Below are positions 8,357 through 15,220 of a DNA stretch of 48,173 nt, in pieces; position 1 is the first letter of the stretch, and each line of letters begins with the position of its first letter. Source of the stretch: Clostridium sp. CAG:609 (GTDB taxonomy: Bacteria; Bacillota_I; Bacilli_A; RF39; UBA660). The stretch spans positions 1 to 48,173 of the forward strand of contig FR903549.1 in assembly GCA_000438075.1 (NCBI GenBank), in the 5' to 3' direction. The position numbers and the translations under genes are program-made. A model generated the notes under the pieces. The model was not told the DNA's origin. It saw only the letters and a list, made by a program, of their open reading frames with translations, and did no database searches.

Positions 8357-8863
8357 ATGGTGATATATGTGAGCAAAAAAAATATATTTATGATCATTTT
8401 TCTTTTTTTGTTGTCTTTTCTATGGCATTTTATGTACGATTGGTTTCCATGTGTTTTAACAAGCATCTTTTTTCCCGTTAATGAATCAATCTGGGAACAC
8501 ATGAAAATTATATTTTATTGCTTGTTTATAGGTAGTGTTTTAGAAAAAAAAGGTAATAACTATTATTTGAATATTCTAGTAAAACCATTAGTAGGTGTAT
8601 TATTTTATTTGATTATTTTTATACCACTATACCTAATATTTGGTGAATCAATGTTTATATCTTTAAGTCTTATGTTATTTACATATATTATAATGGAATT
8701 ACTTGGTATAAAAATATCAAAACAAGAAGAGTTAAATATTAAAGCATTACCAATTATTATAATTATTCTTATAAGTATTTTATTTTCAATACTTACCTTT
8801 TATCCATTACATAACTTTTTATTCTTTGATAGTGTAAAGTTAGGTTATGGCATATTGAAATAA
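8357..8863 (+). CDS. DUF6512-like integral membrane protein
   Basis: The 168-residue protein is very hydrophobic with about five membrane helices. Its best family marker is the HFMYDW then PVNESIWEHMK stretch near residues 24-50, which recalls the small DUF6512 membrane proteins of Firmicutes. That family has no established function. The start is uncertain: the ATG at 8357 has no ribosome site, whereas an in-frame GTG at 8369 lies behind GGTGA and would give 164 residues. It may be transcribed with scpB or from its own promoter. Confidence 0.7.
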   Translation: MVIYVSKKNIFMIIFLFLLSFLWHFMYDWFPCVLTSIFFPVNESIWEHMKIIFYCLFIGSVLEKKGNNYYLNILVKPLVGVLFYLIIFIPLYLIFGESMFISLSLMLFTYIIMELLGIKISKQEELNIKALPIIIIILISILFSILTFYPLHNFLFFDSVKLGYGILK

Positions 8864-8886
8864 TTAAGAGTTTATAGTATACTTAA

Positions 8887-9228
8887 CTTAAAAGAAGTGA
8901 AGTAGAGGTATTATATAAATTTGATACCAAATCTTATGATTATAGATTAAGTAAAAGTCTAGTGTTTAAGTATACCATAGATGATGATAACGAAGATGGT
9001 GAAAAAGAAACCGATGATGGCATAAATTTAGAATTTACATTAAAAAATATTTATAAACCATGTACATCTTGTGATGAACAAACAACATTCACAGATTATA
9101 ACTTAGATGGTATATATTTAGAAAAAGGAAAATACTTAGCACTAAATAATGTTGATTCAGAATATCGAAAAACACATCAAATAAAAATATCAGATTATAT
9201 AATTATTGATAAAACAGAAAATAATTAA
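8887..9228 (+). pseudogene. Headless fragment of an unknown protein
   Basis: A frame without any ATG stays open from 8887 to TAA at 9226-9228. A GTG at 8962 could give 88 residues but has no ribosome site. The product is acidic and Asp/Glu/Lys-rich, and it carries one CTSC pair. It has no signal peptide or membrane segment. The lack of a start and of a promoter suggests the 3' remnant of a larger gene. I cannot name the family. Confidence 0.4.
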
Positions 9229-9273
9229 AAAAATGTATTCAAAAGCAAAATAATATGTTATAATTATTTTGTT

Positions 9274-9360
9274 GCCTGTATGGCGGAATTGGTAGACGCG
9301 ATAGACTCAAAATCTATTTTCAGTAATGGAGTTCCGGTTCGAGTCCGGATACAGGCACCA
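9274..9360 (+). tRNA. tRNA-Leu (anticodon CAA)
   Basis: Acceptor arms GCCTGTA and TACAGGC pair fully, a long variable arm of the Leu class is present, and the anticodon stem ATAGA/TCTAT encloses loop CTCAAAA with anticodon CAA, reading UUG. CCA is encoded. A TATAAT at 9259-9264 lies just upstream. Confidence 0.95.
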
Positions 9361-9372
9361 ATAAAGTATTTA

Positions 9373-9403
9373 AACTGCTTTCAAATGAAAGTGGTTTTCT
9401 TTT
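9373..9403 (+). terminator. Terminator after tRNA-Leu
   Basis: AACTGCTTTC (9373-9382) pairs with GAAAGTGGTT (9387-9396) with two G-U pairs, followed by TTCTTTT. Confidence 0.75.
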
Positions 9404-9606
9404 GGTGATTTATATACTAAACTTGTCTACATGCACTCTTAAACAAAGATGAAAAATAGCAATTTTACTTAAAAAATCTAGGAATCGTATAAAACTACAC
9501 ATCAAAGCCTGATAAATCCAGCAATTTCTAATTATTGGATAATTAAAAAAAATATTATTGCTTTATTGTTGAATTTGAAGTGAAAATTATAGTTTAAAAA
9601 ATTTTT
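9404..9606. other. Intergenic stretch without recognisable content
   Basis: AT-rich sequence between the tRNA-Leu terminator and the hisS promoter. No open frame with a ribosome site, no strong hairpin with a T tail and no repeat was seen on either strand. Confidence 0.6.
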
Positions 9607-9635
9607 TTGACAAATGCATATAATCATGTTAAAAT
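9607..9635 (+). promoter_or_regulatory. hisS promoter
   Basis: TTGACA (9607-9612), 17 bases, TAAAAT (9630-9635). It is followed about 27 bases later by the leader-peptide ATG. Confidence 0.8.
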
Positions 9636-9661
9636 ATAGGTAATTTGAAAGGGATGTTTTT

Positions 9662-9730
9662 ATGAACACATTTAAATTTGATAAAATGTATCACCATCAT
9701 AAAATCATGCACTTGTTAATACGACATTAA
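9662..9730 (+). CDS. Histidine-rich leader peptide of hisS
   Basis: A 22-codon ORF behind an AAAGGG ribosome site. It has three consecutive His codons (9692-9700) and further His codons at 9710 and as the last sense codon at 9725, that is 5 His in 22 residues including MYHHHKIMH. Its stop codon lies in the loop between RNA segments 1 and 2 of the downstream attenuator. This is the classical design of a ribosome-mediated attenuation peptide, in which stalling at His codons reports low charged tRNA-His. The peptide itself probably has no other function. Confidence 0.85.
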   Translation: MNTFKFDKMYHHHKIMHLLIRH

Positions 9731-9802
9731 AGTTGTTAATACAAGTGCTTATTGTAGTGCTTGTATATGCTAAACTATACAAGCACATTGTATAGTTTTT
9801 TT
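9709..9802 (+). promoter_or_regulatory. Transcription attenuator of hisS (alternative hairpins 1:2, 2:3, 3:4, 4:5)
   Basis: Segment 1 GCACTTGT (9709-9716) pairs with segment 2 ACAAGTGC (9741-9748). Segment 2 can instead pair with the start of segment 3 (CAAGTGC with GTGCTTG, two G-U pairs). Segment 3 GTGCTTGTATA (9757-9767) pairs perfectly with segment 4 TATACAAGCAC (9776-9786). Segment 4 also belongs to a perfect 10-base terminator stem (9773-9782 with 9788-9797) followed by seven T. Inferred logic: a ribosome stalled at the His triplet leaves segment 1 free, so 1:2 and the 3:4 antiterminator form and hisS is read. A ribosome at the stop codon hides segment 1, so 2:3 and the terminator form. 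Confidence 0.85.
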
Positions 9803-9825
9803 AAAATAAAAAAGGAAGGGTAAAT

Positions 9826-11121
9826 ATGAAAATACAAAATGTTAAAGGTGGTTATGATTTTTTACCTAAAGAACAAAAAATCAGAAATTATATTAATGGA
9901 GTATTAAAAGAAACATTCATGGAATATGGATATACTTCAATTGAAACTCCCATACTATGTTACTTAGATATGCTAGTAGACAAATACGATGAAAATAATG
10001 ATCTCTTAAAAGAAATCTACAAACTAAGTGATCAAGGTGGCAGAGAACTAGGTTTAAGATATGACTTAACAGTTCCATTTGCAAAATTTATAGCCTTAAA
10101 TAAAAATAATATTACAATGCCATTTAAAAGATATGAAATAGCAAAAGTATTTCGTGATGGTCCAGTTAAAGTTGGTCGTGATAGAGAATTTACACAATGC
10201 GATGCAGACATAGTTGGTGTTGATGGTCAATTAATCGAAGCAGAATTATTAAGTCTATATATCAATGCTTTTAAAAAGCTAGATATTGAAATAATCATTA
10301 AATATAACAATAGAAATTTAATGCGTGGATTAATCAAAGAAGCCGGTATTGAAGAAGACTTAGTAAGCAGAGTAATAACTATTCTAGATAAAATGAATAA
10401 AATAACTGAAGAAGAATTAAGAACATATTTAATTGAAATAGCAGTTACGAGTGAACAAGCAGATAAATTATTAAAAGTATTTAGAATGACTTTACCAGAA
10501 ATTAAGAAAGAATTTGAAAATACTGAAAATGAAGAATTAAAACTTGGCATTAAAGAAATAGATGAATTAAGTAGAATTTTAGATGGAATAGGTTATGGTG
10601 ATATTTGTAGTATTGATTTAACACTTGCACGTGGTCAAGACTACTACACTGGAAATGTTTTCGAAGTATATGATAAATCTGGATACTTAACTGGTTCAAT
10701 TGGTGGTGGTGGCCGTTATGATAAGATGGTTACTGAATATATCAATGATGGAGAAATATATCCAGCCGTAGGTATAAGTTTTGGTTTAACTAGTATTTAT
10801 GAAATTCTAAAAAATAGAGAAATATTCCAAAATACATCAGATATTAATTTCTTTATTATTCCAATGAATACTGGAGTTGAATCACTTCGTCTTGCAGATA
10901 AACTAAGAAGTTACGGATACAATGTTGAAGTTGAAATGAAACAAAGAAAATTAAAGAAGAGTCTAGACTTTGCAAATAGAGAAAATATTCCATACGTTAT
11001 CATTATTGGTGAAGATGAAGTAACTAAAAATAAAGTAATGGTTAAAGATATGGTTTATGGAGAAAACTTTGAAATTAGTCTAGATAATCCAGAAAATGTT
11101 AAAAATATAGTGAAGTTGTAA
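9826..11121 (+). CDS. hisS: Histidyl-tRNA synthetase
   Basis: Class II synthetase that charges tRNA-His in the cytoplasm. The 431-residue protein has RYDLTVPFAKF near residue 80, motif 2 (KRYEIAKVFRDGP) near 105, the His-specific ARGQDYYTGNVFE loop near 268 and motif 3 GGGGRYD near 295. The C-terminal anticodon-binding domain follows. The start has GGAAGGG seven bases upstream. It is a single gene between a leader-peptide attenuator and its own terminator, so its expression should rise when His-tRNA charging falls. Confidence 0.96.
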   Translation: MKIQNVKGGYDFLPKEQKIRNYINGVLKETFMEYGYTSIETPILCYLDMLVDKYDENNDLLKEIYKLSDQGGRELGLRYDLTVPFAKFIALNKNNITMPFKRYEIAKVFRDGPVKVGRDREFTQCDADIVGVDGQLIEAELLSLYINAFKKLDIEIIIKYNNRNLMRGLIKEAGIEEDLVSRVITILDKMNKITEEELRTYLIEIAVTSEQADKLLKVFRMTLPEIKKEFENTENEELKLGIKEIDELSRILDGIGYGDICSIDLTLARGQDYYTGNVFEVYDKSGYLTGSIGGGGRYDKMVTEYINDGEIYPAVGISFGLTSIYEILKNREIFQNTSDINFFIIPMNTGVESLRLADKLRSYGYNVEVEMKQRKLKKSLDFANRENIPYVIIIGEDEVTKNKVMVKDMVYGENFEISLDNPENVKNIVKL

Positions 11122-11140
11122 TAAACAACTTCATTTTTTT
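11111..11140 (+). terminator. hisS terminator
   Basis: TGAAGTTGT (11111-11119, inside the last codons) pairs with ACAACTTCA (11125-11133), followed by seven T. Confidence 0.9.
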
Positions 11141-11149
11141 AAAGAAATT

Positions 11150-11158
11150 TGATACAAT
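11150..11158 (+). promoter_or_regulatory. Extended -10 promoter of the dCMP deaminase gene
   Basis: TGA followed by TACAAT (11153-11158) with no recognisable -35. It lies 20 bases ahead of the ATG and matches the TGATAYAAT form seen before at least five other genes here. Confidence 0.6.
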
Positions 11159-11178
11159 GTATAAGGATGGTGGTTTAA

Positions 11179-11685
11179 ATGGATATAAAAAAACAAAGAA
11201 CTGATTATTTATCATGGGATGAATACTTCATGGGAATTGCTAAATTATCTGCCCTAAGAAGTAAGGATCCATCAACACAAGTAGGTGCTTGTATTGTAAG
11301 TGATGATAATAGAATTTTATCAATTGGTTATAATGGAGCACCGAATGGATTTCATGATGATGCTTTTCCTTGGGATAGAGAAGGTGACCCCCTTAAAACA
11401 AAATACATGTATGTGTGTCATGGTGAATTAAATGCAATATTAAATTTCCGCGGAAACAAAAAAGACCTTGAAGGATCAAAAATATATGTAGCATTATTTC
11501 CATGTAATGAATGTGCTAAATCGATAATTCAATCTGGTATTAAAGAAGTAATTTATTTGTCTGATAAATATCATGATACAGATAGTTGTATAGCATCAAG
11601 AAGATTATTTGATGAGTGTGGTGTAACATATAGACAGTTAGTTTTAGATAATAATAAAAAAATAGTAATAGAATTAGAAAAATAA
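11179..11685 (+). CDS. comEB: dCMP deaminase (ComEB family)
   Basis: Converts dCMP to dUMP, feeding thymidylate synthesis. The 168-residue protein has the zinc deaminase signature: HGE near residues 81-83 (in YVCHGELNAIL) and PCNEC near 108-112. The N-terminal SALRSKDPSTQVGACIV and YNGAPNGF stretches are typical of the dCMP/ComEB group. A short 5' region with an extended -10 promoter precedes it. The aldolase gene begins 12 bases downstream, so the two may be co-transcribed. Confidence 0.9.
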   Translation: MDIKKQRTDYLSWDEYFMGIAKLSALRSKDPSTQVGACIVSDDNRILSIGYNGAPNGFHDDAFPWDREGDPLKTKYMYVCHGELNAILNFRGNKKDLEGSKIYVALFPCNECAKSIIQSGIKEVIYLSDKYHDTDSCIASRRLFDECGVTYRQLVLDNNKKIVIELEK

Positions 11686-11697
11686 AAGGAGTAAAAA

Positions 11698-12582
11698 ATG
11701 GACGTAATAGATATTTTAAAAAATAAGAAAGGATTTATTGCAGCACTAGATCAAAGTGGTGGAAGCAGTAAAAAAACATTAATAAACTATGGGGTAAAAG
11801 AAAGTGATATTACAACAGAAGAAGTAATGTTTAACTATATCCATACTATGAGAAGTAGAGTAATTAGTAATAAATATTTTGATGAAAGAATTATCGGTGT
11901 TATTTTATTTGAACATACAATGAAAAATGATATTGAAGGCTTAAACACAGTTAAGTATTTAGAACAAAAAGGTATACCGGCATTTTTAAAAATAGATGTT
12001 GGTCTAGAAGATGAATCTGATGGAGTTAGATTACTTAAAGATATACCAAATTTAGATGAAAGACTAGAAGAAGCTAAAAAATATGGAATAATTGGTACAA
12101 AAGAAAGATCAGTAATTTTAGAATATAATGAATATGGAATAAAAAAAGTAATAGAACAACAATTTAAATTAGCAAAACAAATTATAGCACATGGTTTAAT
12201 TCCAATTATTGAACCTGAAGTAGATATAAATTCAAAAGATAAAAAACAAATTGAAACTTACATGAGAAATGAAATATTTAGACAACTAGATAGAATGAAA
12301 AAAGAAGATTATGTAATGTTTAAATTTACTTTACCTGAAGTACCAAATTATTATAATGATTTATTAAGACATAAAAATATATTAAGAATAGTTGCTTTAT
12401 CCGGAGGATATAAAAAAGACTTAGCTTGTGAAAAACTAAAAGATAATAAAAAGATGATTGCATCTTTCTCAAGAGCTTTACTTGAAGACTTGAAAGTAAC
12501 TGATACTGATGAAGAATTTAGTGAAAAATTAAATAATACAATAACTGAAATTTATAATGCGTCAGTTAAAAAAAATAAATAA
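11698..12582 (+). CDS. fda: Fructose-bisphosphate aldolase, class I
   Basis: Schiff-base aldolase of glycolysis that cleaves fructose 1,6-bisphosphate to dihydroxyacetone phosphate and glyceraldehyde 3-phosphate. The opening GFIAALDQSGGSSKKTL and the 294-residue length match the compact bacterial class I enzymes such as staphylococcal Fda. Family-typical stretches include LKIDVGLEDE, IPIIEPEV and VALSGGY, with the candidate Schiff-base Lys in the MFKFTLPE segment (about residue 209). The start has an AAAGGAG site. It ends at a bidirectional terminator shared with the convergent XRE gene. Confidence 0.92.
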   Translation: MDVIDILKNKKGFIAALDQSGGSSKKTLINYGVKESDITTEEVMFNYIHTMRSRVISNKYFDERIIGVILFEHTMKNDIEGLNTVKYLEQKGIPAFLKIDVGLEDESDGVRLLKDIPNLDERLEEAKKYGIIGTKERSVILEYNEYGIKKVIEQQFKLAKQIIAHGLIPIIEPEVDINSKDKKQIETYMRNEIFRQLDRMKKEDYVMFKFTLPEVPNYYNDLLRHKNILRIVALSGGYKKDLACEKLKDNKKMIASFSRALLEDLKVTDTDEEFSEKLNNTITEIYNASVKKNK

Positions 12583-12610
12583 GCTTAAACCCAAAATAAG
12601 CTTATTTTTT
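12577..12610. terminator. Bidirectional terminator between fda and the XRE gene
   Basis: AAATAAGCTT (12577-12586) pairs with AAGCTTATTT (12598-12607), with T tails on both strands. Confidence 0.85.
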
Positions 12611-12829
12611 CATGATAGATTTTTTGTATGGTTTTCTTTCATCGGTTCTATAGAGAATATAATCTGCAGAAGTATTATAAAAATCTGCTAACTTATTTAA
12701 ATACTCCAAAGGTATATTTATTTTTTCTAATTCGTATTTACTGTAATTTGATTGATCAATTTCTAATACTTTAGCTATATCTTTTTGATGTAAATCTCTA
12801 TCTTCTCTTAGTTCTTTAAGTCTATTCAT
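12602..12829 (-). CDS. XRE-family transcriptional repressor
   Basis: The 75-residue protein consists almost entirely of a helix-turn-helix domain. LHQKDIAKVLEIDQSNYSKYE at about residues 13-33 covers the two DNA-binding helices. The tail is basic. The ATG at 12829 has GGGTGA seven bases upstream. The gene is divergent from the surface protein at 12927, and a perfect inverted repeat lies between that gene's -35 and -10 boxes. It therefore probably represses the surface protein, and perhaps itself because the -35 regions overlap. It has no inducer domain, so release must come from another protein or from dilution. Confidence 0.85.
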   Translation of the reverse strand: MNRLKELREDRDLHQKDIAKVLEIDQSNYSKYELEKINIPLEYLNKLADFYNTSADYILYRTDERKPYKKSIMKK

Positions 12830-12873
12830 ATTTTATCACCCGACAAAATATTATCACAGTTAAAATATAACTA

Positions 12874-12902
12874 TTGACAAATAGGTAAAATTTACCTATA
12901 CT
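12874..12902 (+). promoter_or_regulatory. Promoter of the second surface-protein gene
   Basis: TTGACA (12874-12879), 17 bases, TATACT (12897-12902). The spacer is filled by the operator-like inverted repeat. Confidence 0.8.
12882..12898. promoter_or_regulatory. Operator-like inverted repeat
   Basis: TAGGTAAA, A, TTTACCTA: a perfect 17-base odd palindrome between the -35 and -10 boxes. Binding there would block RNA polymerase. It is the natural site for the divergent XRE protein. Confidence 0.65.
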
Positions 12903-12926
12903 AATTATAGTATAGGAGATAAACAG

Positions 12927-14333
12927 ATGAAAAAAATAATTAATAGGTTGATAATAGCTATATTAGTTTTAAGTAATATAATTCTTTTATATAATATTTA
13001 TGACTTAAAAAAAGAAGTATTAAGTTATAAAGAAAATTATAAAAAAAGCAAGAAGAATATGATAAGTATGATGTTAGAAACAGATACTAATTCAAAGACA
13101 TATATTCAATCAACTGATAGTACTTGGCCAAGTGAGGGTTATATGTTTAATGAAGAAATGAGTAAATGTGAACAAGGTAGTAAATTATCTTGGGATGATA
13201 CAAATAAAAAGGTAGTAATGGAAGGAAATTCATCAGATAAATGTTATGTCTTTTTTGATAAGTATAGCCCGATAACAATAAATAATTATTCAATTACCTC
13301 AAGTGGTAATAAAATAACTATTACAATTGATGCAACTAGTGGAACTGGAACAATTAGTAAATATTATTATTCAAAAGATGATGGGGTAACATATATAGAA
13401 AGTACATCAAATAACTATGTATTTACAAGTCTTGATAAAGGAACATACAAAATAAAAGCATATGTAGAAGATTCAAATGGAAAGAAAAGTACTATTCTAT
13501 CAAAGACTATTGAAATAACCACATTAACAATAGCAGATTACATCATATCTCAATATACCGGAACCCAAGGGGAAAATGGATTATATTATCATGAATCAAG
13601 TTTAGAAAATAGTGATAAATCAAATTCATACAGATATGCAGGAAGTAACCCAAATAATTATATTTGTTTTGGTAGTAAAGAATCAACTTGTCCAGAAGAT
13701 AATCTATATAGAATAATTGGAGTATTTGGTGAAGAAAAACATGGAATAAGTGGCAAAAATTTAGTTGAAATAATTAAAAGTACTACATTAGGAAATTATC
13801 AATGGAATGACAGGTCATCCAACGATTGGGCGAGTTCAGTTATGGAATCCACATTAAATGTAACATACTTAACAAATACTTTATCAGGTTATGAAGATAA
13901 AATAGAAAAAGTTTTATGGAAAACTAGTGGATTAAGTAGAAACGGAGTAACCCCACAAGTGATTTATAATGAAGAAATAGTAAATGCAACAAGTACACAT
14001 TCAGCTAAAGTAGGATTAATGTATCCTAGCGACTATGGATATGCAGCATCTCCAAAATATTGGACTTACAAATTATATGCATCTACCGAAACTGAAGATT
14101 ACAGAGCGGCAGCAGGAGAAAATTGGTTACTTTATGGTGTTACAAATGAATGGACAATATCGATTGATCCAACATCAACAAGTGCACCATGGAATATTGG
14201 GTACACAGGTCAACTATATAACCATGCCAGTCCAATAAATAAATGGATTACAAGGCCTGCATTTTACCTAGCTTCAACAGTAACTTATGAAAGTGGAACT
14301 GGAACATCTACAGATCCATATCGGGTTGGATAA
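12927..14333 (+). CDS. Membrane-anchored surface protein with lectin-like C-terminal domain
   Basis: The 468-residue protein has an N-terminal membrane anchor (about 6-25), a short coiled segment, a Cys-containing module (GYMFNEEMSKCE to DKCYVFF, about 70-110) and an immunoglobulin-like module (about 115-200). From residue 208 it has the SQYTGTQGENG to EWTIS to RPAFYL domain shared with the proteins at 1-921 and 14765-15112. The last 60 residues are the most divergent part among the copies, but here their base composition matches the genome. No sorting signal is seen. An operator palindrome and a divergent XRE gene suggest on/off control. Adhesion or ligand binding is an inference from fold resemblance. 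Confidence 0.8.
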   Translation: MKKIINRLIIAILVLSNIILLYNIYDLKKEVLSYKENYKKSKKNMISMMLETDTNSKTYIQSTDSTWPSEGYMFNEEMSKCEQGSKLSWDDTNKKVVMEGNSSDKCYVFFDKYSPITINNYSITSSGNKITITIDATSGTGTISKYYYSKDDGVTYIESTSNNYVFTSLDKGTYKIKAYVEDSNGKKSTILSKTIEITTLTIADYIISQYTGTQGENGLYYHESSLENSDKSNSYRYAGSNPNNYICFGSKESTCPEDNLYRIIGVFGEEKHGISGKNLVEIIKSTTLGNYQWNDRSSNDWASSVMESTLNVTYLTNTLSGYEDKIEKVLWKTSGLSRNGVTPQVIYNEEIVNATSTHSAKVGLMYPSDYGYAASPKYWTYKLYASTETEDYRAAAGENWLLYGVTNEWTISIDPTSTSAPWNIGYTGQLYNHASPINKWITRPAFYLASTVTYESGTGTSTDPYRVG

Positions 14334-14361
14334 ACAAAAAATCAACTAAACCAGTTGATTT
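14331..14361 (-). terminator. Minus-strand terminator of the small convergent locus
   Basis: On the minus strand AAATCAACT (14361-14353), loop GGTTT, AGTTGATTT (14347-14339), then TTTGTTT. The T tail exists only in this orientation, so it ends a transcript arriving from the right. Confidence 0.75.
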
Positions 14362-14383
14362 AAGACTATAAATTTTGTATAAT
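14355..14383 (+). promoter_or_regulatory. Promoter of a short plus-strand RNA
   Basis: TTGATT (14355-14360), 17 bases, TATAAT (14378-14383). No ORF with a ribosome site follows; the transcript would end at the hairpin at 14439-14484. Confidence 0.65.
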
Positions 14384-14389
14384 AGGACT

Positions 14390-14484
14390 GTAAGCGTTAC
14401 CCAAATGAGTGGATAATGCCTACAAAATTTTGGGTTTTGAGACACTATTCCTAAATAATTATGGAAAGTGTCTCTTCTTTTATA
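14390..14484 (+). ncRNA. Candidate antisense RNA (type I antitoxin-like)
   Basis: An RNA of about 95 bases is predicted from the TTGATT/TATAAT promoter to a strong hairpin terminator. The terminator pairs GAGACACT (14439-14446) with AGTGTCTC (14467-14474), with TTCC/GGAA inside, and is followed by TTCTTTT. The RNA is fully complementary to the 3' part of the minus-strand transcript made from 14665-14692. It contains no credible ORF. This geometry matches RatA/SR4-type antitoxins of Bacillus. The RNA ends are inferred. Confidence 0.5.
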
Positions 14485-14659
14485 TCGATTTTAGTAAAAC
14501 TAATGATAACAATAGAATAATTACTAAAAGAAATATTATAATTGTATAATAATCTTTTTTTATAGCATCGCCAGCCTTTCTACCCCTGAGTAATAAGAAT
14601 TGAATCTCTTAGAATAAATCAACCGTTAATGCAGGCACTCCCACAAATTTGGGTAACGC
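14394..14659. repeat. Inverted repeat bounding the convergent-RNA locus
   Basis: GCGTTACCCAAAT (14394-14406) is repeated inverted as ATTTGGGTAACGC (14647-14659). The complementarity extends inward through GTGG/CCAC and TGCCT/AGGCA with a small bulge, and outward through TGTATAATAG/CTATTATACA. In the long minus transcript these arms would pair its 5' and 3' ends. Confidence 0.8.
14480..14610 (-). pseudogene. Hydrophobic small peptide frame (type I toxin-like), start unclear
   Basis: The minus-strand frame open from 14610 to TAA at 14482-14480 ends in KKDYY, about 19 hydrophobic residues (a single membrane helix) and the tail LKSI. This is the format of type I toxins. The best ribosome site (AGAAAGG) is six bases before an ATG at 14568-14566, but that ATG meets TAA after two codons, and the hydrophobic frame is offset from it. 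Either the toxin is inactivated by a small insertion, or an unusual start (for example ATA at 14563) is used. No toxin family is recognised by sequence. Confidence 0.4.
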
Positions 14660-14664
14660 AATCT

Positions 14665-14692
14665 ATTATACATTAATTATATGATTTGTCAA
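14665..14692 (-). promoter_or_regulatory. Consensus minus-strand promoter
   Basis: On the minus strand TTGACA (14692-14687), 16 bases, TATAAT (14670-14665): both boxes are perfect. It faces the hydrophobic peptide frame and the terminator at 14361-14331, predicting a transcript of about 325 bases. Confidence 0.8.
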
Positions 14693-14764
14693 TAGCGGTA
14701 GATACACAAAAGTTGATACATCAGCTGTATCAAAAAAATTATAAAATAAATTCAAGAATAATTA

Positions 14765-15112
14765 TTGCACATCAAACAAATAAATGCTAAAATTGGTTTG
14801 ATGTATGCTAGTGACTACTACTATGTAGCTAGTCCTAATGCTTGGTTACTTGTGGGACATGATAGTTTTGATACAACAAAAAATTATCAATCAGCAAGAA
14901 ATATGAATTGGATGTATATGGGGCTTTTGGAATGGACTATTTACCGTGCGTCTAACGAAGATAATTTTGCTTTTTATATTTATTATGAAGGTGGATTAGT
15001 AAAGCTATATGTTGGAGATTGTGTTGCTGTTAGACATTCCTTTTATTTTGAAACTTCTGTAACCTACATTAACAAAGATGGAAGCCAAAATTTACCAATC
15101 CGAATAAATTAA
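14765..15112 (+). pseudogene. Headless third copy of the surface-protein C-terminal domain
   Basis: The frame resembles the last 115 residues of the proteins at 1-921 and 12927-14333: AKIGLMYASDYYY, then EWTIY, a variable stretch, then PIRIN at the end. Everything upstream in the family, including the anchor, is missing. The only possible start is a TTG without a ribosome site, and no promoter faces it. It is either a decayed gene or a silent donor cassette for recombination with the full-length copies. Its ending PIRIN matches PIRID of the first copy more closely than the second. Confidence 0.7.
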
Positions 15113-15120
15113 TTCTATAC

Positions 15121-15152
15121 AACTTTACAAATTATTTTGTAAAGTTATTTTA
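15121..15152 (+). terminator. Terminator after the headless surface-protein copy
   Basis: AACTTTACAA (15121-15130) pairs with TTGTAAAGTT (15137-15146), followed by ATTTTAATT. Confidence 0.75.
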
Positions 15153-15220
15153 ATTATTTAGTCATTTTCTTTACTTTTTTTTAATATATGATAAAATAGT
15201 CGTTCCTAGGAGGAAAAATT

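Noticed and set aside
14394..14659. Inverted repeats as ends of a MITE, an integron attC site or an invertible promoter
   Set aside because: No target-site duplication or recombinase is visible, and the repeat does not match the attC GTTRRRY core. The two promoters and oriented terminators are better explained by convergent small RNAs, though a mobile origin is not excluded.
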